From the NCBI GenBank assembly GCA_045591035.1, contig JAZNSG010000046.1, positions 1-64,000 on the forward strand: a stretch of DNA of 64,000 nt, written 5' to 3'. Below are positions 59,840-64,000 of this stretch, piece by piece. The stretch's first letter is position 1, and every line of letters starts with the position of its first letter. The translations under genes were made by a program, and so were the position numbers. Origin of the DNA: SIG440 sp045591035 (GTDB taxonomy: Bacteria > Bacillota > Clostridia > Monoglobales > Monoglobaceae). A model generated the notes under the pieces. It made no database searches. It saw only the letters and a program-made list of their open reading frames with translations, and was not told the DNA's origin.

Positions 59840-60847
59840 ATGGCAGACATAATAAAGCCTGAGGGCTATCATTCGTTGTTAAATTTAAGAGACACACAGG
59901 TGGCGATAAAGGCTACGAAAGACTATTTTGAGACAAATCTTGCCCGTGAGCTTAAGCTTACAAGGGTTTCAGCTCCTCTTTTTGTAGGGGCAGAGACGGG
60001 TCTTAACGATGACCTTAGCGGAAGTGAACGTGCGGTGACTTTTGATGTCCTTGAAACAGGGAAAAATCTTCAGATTGTTCATTCTTTAGCCAAGTGGAAA
60101 AGATATGCTCTTAAGGAATACGGATTTACTTATGATGAGGGACTTTATACAGATATGAATGCAATCCGTCGTGATGAAGCAACGGATAATATCCATTCAA
60201 TATATGTTGACCAATGGGATTGGGAAAAGGTAATTGAAAAGGACGAGAGAACAGTTTCTACACTGAAGCATATTGTAAAAAAGATTTTTTCAGTTTTCAA
60301 GATGACAGAAAAGTATGTAAACTCTATGTTTCCACAAATCACGCCGAGACTTCCCGAAGAAATCACATTCATCACAAGCCAAAAGCTTGAGGATATGTAT
60401 CCGGGACTTACCCCAAAAGAGCGTGAACACGCCATAAGCAAAGAAAAGGGTGCAGTGTTCATTATGCAAATCGGTGACGTTTTGGCGTCAGGCGAGCCTC
60501 ACGATGGCAGAGCCCCTGACTATGATGACTGGGAGCTTAACGGCGATTTGATATTTTATGATGATATTTTGGATATTCCCTTTGAGGTATCAAGTATGGG
60601 CATAAGAGTTTCTGAAGAATCTATGCGCAGACAGCTCAAGGCGGCAAACTGTGAAGAACGCGCGGCTCTGCCGTTCCACAGAGACTTGCTCGCCGGCAGA
60701 CTGCCCTACACCATCGGTGGCGGCATAGGTCAGTCCAGAATTTGTATGTACATGCTTCACAAGGCTCATATCGGTGAGGTTCAGGCTTCTGTATGGCCTG
60801 AGGAGATGGTCGAGGAATGTGCCGAGAACGGAATTTCTCTTCTGTAA
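59840..60847 (+). CDS. asnA: Aspartate--ammonia ligase
   Basis: Makes asparagine from aspartate, ATP and ammonia. 335 residues, related to class II aminoacyl-tRNA synthetases. Family segments: SLLNLRDTQVAIKATKDYFE at the N-terminus, RVSAPLFVGAETGLNDDLSG, VHSLAKWKRYALKEYGF, DMNAIRRDE, IYVDQWDWEKVI and the C-terminal LPYTIGGGIGQSRICMYML. The nearest SD-like AAAGG is about 16 bases before the ATG, so initiation may be weak or the site cryptic. Monocistronic. Confidence 0.96.
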   Translation: MADIIKPEGYHSLLNLRDTQVAIKATKDYFETNLARELKLTRVSAPLFVGAETGLNDDLSGSERAVTFDVLETGKNLQIVHSLAKWKRYALKEYGFTYDEGLYTDMNAIRRDEATDNIHSIYVDQWDWEKVIEKDERTVSTLKHIVKKIFSVFKMTEKYVNSMFPQITPRLPEEITFITSQKLEDMYPGLTPKEREHAISKEKGAVFIMQIGDVLASGEPHDGRAPDYDDWELNGDLIFYDDILDIPFEVSSMGIRVSEESMRRQLKAANCEERAALPFHRDLLAGRLPYTIGGGIGQSRICMYMLHKAHIGEVQASVWPEEMVEECAENGISLL

Positions 60848-60858
60848 ATAAAACACAA

Positions 60859-60900
60859 CCCCTTTGTCGGTCAAATTGACTGCAAAGGGGTGTATTTTTT
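60859..60900 (+). terminator. Terminator of asnA
   Basis: Stem CCCCTTTG/CAAAGGGG enclosing a second GTCA/TGAC pairing, followed by TGTATTTTTT. Confidence 0.88.
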
Positions 60901-60949
60901 GTTAGATATAACGAATTTTAAATCTTTTTTATATTTTTCAAAAAGAAGA

Positions 60950-60978
60950 TTGAAAAATATGTTCAAATGCAGTATAAT
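60950..60978 (+). promoter_or_regulatory. Promoter of the SLH-HprK-PqqD-S26 operon
   Basis: -35 TTGAAA (60950-60955), 17-base spacer, -10 TATAAT (60973-60978), about 48 bases before the SLH gene start. Confidence 0.75.
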
Positions 60979-61026
60979 GATTAGAGTAGAGAAGTATGCA
61001 TTTTTAAATTTGAAAGGATGAAGACT

Positions 61027-61950
61027 ATGAAAAAAATAATTGCTTTAGTATTGGTGTTATTGTTTGCACTTTCCTCAGTTGCTATGGCTGCTGAATTTAA
61101 GGATATGCCCGATGACTGGTCTACAGCGGCTCTTACTGCGGCTGTTGAGAACGGACTTTTGGGTGGTAGCGATGGGTATATCAAACCCTCGGACAATATG
61201 ACAAGAGCTGAAATGGCGACAATTATGGTTCGTGCTTGCGGCGCAACAAAGGCGGCAGACATTTCGGGTTACACCGATTTGAGCCCTGATGACTGGTATT
61301 ATTCAGCTATGGCTATGGCTGTTGAAATGGGTGCATTCACTGGTTCTGACAACAAATTGAACCCCGAAAGCCCAATTACAAGACAAGAAGCATTTTTGGT
61401 TTTGTCAAGAGTGTTCGGACTCAACACTATCCCAACAGATACCGAAATTATTGATACTTTTAAGGACGGTGCATTGGTTTCGGATTGGGCAAGAGATGGT
61501 GTTGCTGCAATAATAAATTATGGTTATGTTGGCGGAAACGAGGGTTATCTTAACCCCCTCAACAACATTTCCAGAGCAGAGTTTGCTGTTGTTATGGACA
61601 GAATGATTAAATATTATATAGATGATGCGGCTGATGCAATCCCAACTGACGGAAATGTTATGATAAGAACAGCAGATGCGAGTCTTGCTGATATCAAAAC
61701 AGACAAAATGATTGTTATTGGCGATGGGGTTGGACAAAAGAACCTTTCAATCACCGGTGCAGATATAAATAAGCTTGTTATTCGTGGCGGAAAAGCAATC
61801 GGAATAAGCGGCAACTTCTTTGACTTCGGCATTGTGAAATCCGATATTTTGGTTGAAGGCTCTATGAATGGCATTAACTACCTTTATATCTGCAAGGGAA
61901 GCACATTCTCAATCCCCTCAATTTTTACTCCAACTGATGTCAATGAATAA
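61027..61950 (+). CDS. Secreted protein with three S-layer homology (SLH) domains
   Basis: About 307 residues. Signal peptide ending SSVAMAAEF, then three SLH domains at roughly 26-75, 85-137 and 145-195, each with the TRAE-type polymer-binding motif (MTRAEM, ITRQEA, ISRAEF). The last ~100 residues are a small beta-rich domain of strand-like repeats (LSITGADINKLVIRGGKAIG). SLH trios bind pyruvylated wall polymer, the product of CsaB encoded at 22.7 kb. The ATG at 61027 has AAGGA eight bases upstream. Its 3' end overlaps the next gene. Confidence 0.92.
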   Translation: MKKIIALVLVLLFALSSVAMAAEFKDMPDDWSTAALTAAVENGLLGGSDGYIKPSDNMTRAEMATIMVRACGATKAADISGYTDLSPDDWYYSAMAMAVEMGAFTGSDNKLNPESPITRQEAFLVLSRVFGLNTIPTDTEIIDTFKDGALVSDWARDGVAAIINYGYVGGNEGYLNPLNNISRAEFAVVMDRMIKYYIDDAADAIPTDGNVMIRTADASLADIKTDKMIVIGDGVGQKNLSITGADINKLVIRGGKAIGISGNFFDFGIVKSDILVEGSMNGINYLYICKGSTFSIPSIFTPTDVNE

Positions 61951-62698
61951 TAACAAAGAGCTTCAGGGAATAAGCAAGCAAAAATACCTTGTTGCGGGGC
62001 TTAAGGTTGGGATGATACTCAGAAGCGGCGGCATAATTGAAACCCAGGCGAAAAGTTATCTTGCAGATTTTGAGGGCACGCCTGAAATTGTTGTGGGTCT
62101 TGATGATAAGTATATAGGTTCAAGACACGCCCAGCATCCTCATCTTTCTGTTTTTGAATGTGAATATATGTGGACGGGTGAACAATTTTGCACAAAGCTT
62201 TTGAATTTCAATGGCTTTATGCTTCATGCCTCGGCTGTGGTGTATGAGGGACGTGCATATCTTTTTTCAGCGCCCAGCGGAACGGGGAAATCTACTCATA
62301 CCGGCATCTGGAGAAAAGCCTTTGGCGAAGAAAACACATATATTTTAAACGACGACAAGCCGGTTATACGTGTTGTCAATGACGAGATAATAGTGTACGG
62401 AACGCCCTGGAGCGGAAAGACGGATCAAAACCGGAATATTGGTGTGCCACTTCAAGGGATTTGCTTTCTTGAGAGAGCAAAAGAAAACTGGATTGAAGCT
62501 GTTTCCCCAAAGGAAGCCACGTTTAAAATACTTAACCAGACCATTCGACCTGAGTCTCCTGAATATATGTCTGCTCTTCTTGGAGTGTTGGACAAGCTTT
62601 TGACAAAAACGACCGTGTTCAGGATGGGCTGCAATATGGAGCTTGAGGCTGCAAAAGTGGCGTACCACGGAATGAACGGAAATTTGAAAGGTGAGTGA
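61937..62698 (+). CDS. HPr-kinase/PEPCK-like ATPase
   Basis: About 254 residues. Walker A APSGTGKST at about 112-120 and an acidic NDDKPVIRVV region near 137-146 resemble the kinase domain of HprK and the HprK-like proteins of peptide-modification clusters. The first ~90 residues resemble no domain I know. True HprK has a longer N-terminal domain and K/M loop, so this is not the catabolite-repression kinase. The start at 61937 overlaps the SLH gene by 14 bases; ATG 61943 is also possible. Target unknown; phosphorylation of a peptide or protein is inferred. Confidence 0.82.
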   Translation: MSMNNNKELQGISKQKYLVAGLKVGMILRSGGIIETQAKSYLADFEGTPEIVVGLDDKYIGSRHAQHPHLSVFECEYMWTGEQFCTKLLNFNGFMLHASAVVYEGRAYLFSAPSGTGKSTHTGIWRKAFGEENTYILNDDKPVIRVVNDEIIVYGTPWSGKTDQNRNIGVPLQGICFLERAKENWIEAVSPKEATFKILNQTIRPESPEYMSALLGVLDKLLTKTTVFRMGCNMELEAAKVAYHGMNGNLKGE

Positions 62699-62706
62699 AA
62701 CCTGAG

Positions 62707-62973
62707 ATGAAAATAAAAGACGGATATATGCTTCGCAGTGTTGCAGGACAGAATGTTGTCGTTCCCATAGGGGCTGCTGCTGTGGACTTTAACGGAATGA
62801 TAAGTCTGAATGACAGTGGGGCACTTTTGTGGAAGATTTTGGCGCAGGGTGCAACCGAGGCTGAACTTAAAGCAGCCCTGCTTGAGACCTATGATGTTGA
62901 CGAAGCTCGTGCTGAGGCAGATGTAAAAGCTTTCGTTTGCCGAATGAAAGAGGCGAATTTTTTGGATGAGTGA
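62707..62973 (+). CDS. PqqD-family protein
   Basis: 88 residues. MKIKDGYMLRSVAGQNVVVPIGAAAVDFNGMISLNDSGALLWKIL is the typical PqqD/RRE beginning (beta strands then the NxxGxxLW helix), followed by YDVDEARAEADVKAFVCRM. PqqD proteins bind leader peptides and deliver them to modifying enzymes. The ATG at 62707 matches family N-termini; a GTG at 62695 overlapping the upstream stop is an alternative. It lies between the HprK-like and S26-like genes, so it probably hands a peptide to one of them. Confidence 0.86.
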   Translation: MKIKDGYMLRSVAGQNVVVPIGAAAVDFNGMISLNDSGALLWKILAQGATEAELKAALLETYDVDEARAEADVKAFVCRMKEANFLDE

Positions 62974-63448
62974 TTTTCATAAGGAACAAAAGAAAATTAA
63001 TTTTGACCAGGCGTTACCTTTGATAGAAGAAAAACTGAAAAGTGGCGGCTCGGTGAAATTCAGTCCCCATGGCATAAGCATGAGGCCTCTCATAAGGCAA
63101 GGTAAGGACAGTGTTACTGTTTCGGGATTGGGAGATAGTCCCCGTATAAATGACGTTATATTTTACCGCAGACCAGACGGGCAATATGTCTTGCATAGGA
63201 TTGTGGGTCGGGATGCCGAGGGATTTGTTCTTCGGGGTGACAATCAGCAGATTTTGGAGCATGGCATAAAGGAGCAGTGGATTATAGGGGTTATGACCGC
63301 TGTAAAAAGGAGAAACCGGGAAATCTCTTGTGACAGCAGAGGGTATCGTGTTTATTTGAAGGTGGTTTTGCCCCTTTGGAGACTTTGGCTTGTGCCAAAG
63401 GGCTATCTGTGGAGGATTAAGAATAAACTGAAAAAAAGAAACAGTTAG
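62966..63448 (+). CDS. S24/S26 signal-peptidase-like protein
   Basis: 160 residues. The serine box is FSPHGISMRPLIRQG with Ser38 as nucleophile; box D/E has YVLHRIVGRD, placing His77 where bacterial signal peptidase I has lysine, as in the archaeal/ER-type Ser-His enzymes, and VLRGDNQ follows. No N-terminal membrane helix is seen; a hydrophobic-aromatic stretch near 130-148 (VYLKVVLPLWRLWLVPKGYL) could associate with membrane. It overlaps the PqqD gene by eight bases. Probable job: cleaving a leader or exporting peptide of this operon. Confidence 0.84.
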   Translation: MSDFHKEQKKINFDQALPLIEEKLKSGGSVKFSPHGISMRPLIRQGKDSVTVSGLGDSPRINDVIFYRRPDGQYVLHRIVGRDAEGFVLRGDNQQILEHGIKEQWIIGVMTAVKRRNREISCDSRGYRVYLKVVLPLWRLWLVPKGYLWRIKNKLKKRNS

Positions 63449-63458
63449 AAAATCTGTT

Positions 63459-63494
63459 AAAACGCACCGGGATATACCTTTCGGGTGCGTTTTT
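63459..63494 (+). terminator. Terminator of the SLH-HprK-PqqD-S26 operon
   Basis: Stem AAAACGCACC/GGTGCGTTTT with a 15-nt loop and trailing Ts, separating the operon from prmA. Confidence 0.85.
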
Positions 63495-63515
63495 GATGCA
63501 AAGGATGGGAGCATT

Positions 63516-64000
63516 ATGAATTGGATTCAGCTTAAAATTACAACAAAAGGTGAGGGAATAGAGCCGATTTGCGCTGAACTCTATGACCTTGGAATAACAG
63601 GAATTGAAATAAGCGATAAGGATGATTTTAAGGAGTTCCTTGAGAACAACAGAAAATACTGGGATTATGTTGATGAAGAGCTTGAAAAGCTTAAAACAGC
63701 CCACAGCTGTATAACTCTTTATTTTGAGGATAATGATGAGGGTATTGCTGAACTGGAGAAAGTGAAAACCGTGCTTGGAAAGTTGGATAAGGCTTTTGAC
63801 ATAATGTTTTCAAGCTGTCCCATGAAAGACGAGGACTGGTCTGAAAACTGGAAGCAGTTTTTCAAGCCAATAGAAATCGGCGAAAAGGTGGTTATTGTGC
63901 CTGAGTGGGAAGATGTTCCCAATACTGACCGTGTCAAGTTTATCATAAATCCGGGCTGCAGCTTTGGAACCGGCTCTCACGAGAGCACAAGAATGTGCAT
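63516..64000 (+). CDS. prmA: Ribosomal protein L11 methyltransferase (5' part)
   Basis: Trimethylates lysines of ribosomal protein L11 with SAM. The first ~161 residues are in the window and the reading frame runs open past base 64000. Residues 1-~110 are the L11-binding domain (MNWIQLKITTKGEGIEPICAEL, GITGIEISDKDDF). DEDWSENWKQFFKPIEIGEKVVIVPEW is the highly conserved PrmA linker, and NPGCSFGTGSHESTRMC opens the methyltransferase domain. GGAG six bases before the ATG. Confidence 0.94.
   Translation, partial: MNWIQLKITTKGEGIEPICAELYDLGITGIEISDKDDFKEFLENNRKYWDYVDEELEKLKTAHSCITLYFEDNDEGIAELEKVKTVLGKLDKAFDIMFSSCPMKDEDWSENWKQFFKPIEIGEKVVIVPEWEDVPNTDRVKFIINPGCSFGTGSHESTRMC

Noticed and set aside
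1..64000. CRISPR array, prophage or intact transposon
   Set aside because: No regularly spaced direct repeats, cas, integrase, phage structural or transposase genes were found on either strand.

Overview
The window reads as chromosomal DNA of an uncultured, fairly low-GC Firmicute of class Clostridia. The evidence is the soj/spo0J-serS neighbourhood, SpoVG, the dgt-dnaG-sigA block, a TrpR/YerC-type regulator heading a his operon, SLH and CsaB cell-wall genes, a Na+-pumping oxaloacetate decarboxylase, and clostridial-style GGAGG or AGAGGTG ribosome binding sites with several GTG and TTG starts. Interspersed repeats at 35.3-35.7 kb look like those of gut Oscillospiraceae-type genomes, but the family cannot be fixed from this window. 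Nothing indicates a phage, plasmid, CRISPR array or intact insertion sequence.

Layout. 0-3.85 kb: serS, a small membrane coiled-coil gene, parB and parA on the minus strand, with two parS sites upstream of parA, which suggests an origin-proximal position. 3.9-12.7 kb: one minus-strand operon of 11 genes (yerC-hisZ-hisG-hisD-hisC-hisB-hisH-hisA-hisF-hisIE-hisK) that encodes every step of histidine synthesis from PRPP and ATP. Its promoter has an inverted repeat inside the spacer. 12.7-20.6 kb: a lipoprotein, a ZIP metal transporter, class III fructose bisphosphatase, an atypical ROK kinase with nagA, and a divergent fucose/arabinose-isomerase-like gene. 20.6-27.4 kb: murC, spoVG, an LCP gene with a glycosyltransferase-CsaB fusion behind a strongly structured leader, yhbY and rsmA. 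27.4-35.2 kb: rpoB-rpoC on their own promoter, not in the usual ribosomal-protein context. 35.2-35.8 kb: a 600-bp gene-free patch of repeats and palindromes.

35.8-43.6 kb: oadG-BCCP-oadB-oadA (Na+ pump), lysC, hom and dusB. 43.7-46.7 kb: an anion permease and a glycine-riboswitch-controlled amino-acid symporter. 46.7-57.1 kb: nif3, trmK, then plus-strand dgt-dnaG-sigA, galE, lepA, hemW and a tRNA-Arg(CCU). 57.1-60.9 kb: a tiny RHH regulator divergent from a lipoprotein gene, an ABC exporter and asnA. 61-63.5 kb: a tightly overlapping operon of an SLH-domain protein, an HPr-kinase-like ATPase, a PqqD-family protein and an S24/S26 signal-peptidase-like protein. The window ends inside prmA.

Two functional links stand out. 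The CsaB half of the fusion protein would pyruvylate the wall polymer that SLH domains bind, LCP would attach that polymer to the wall, and an SLH protein lies in the same window. The HprK-like/PqqD/S26 trio resembles parts of peptide-modification (RiPP) loci but has no recognisable maturase, so it is the best candidate here for an undescribed system. Start codons were chosen from Shine-Dalgarno spacing and family N-termini. All functions are sequence-based assignments.
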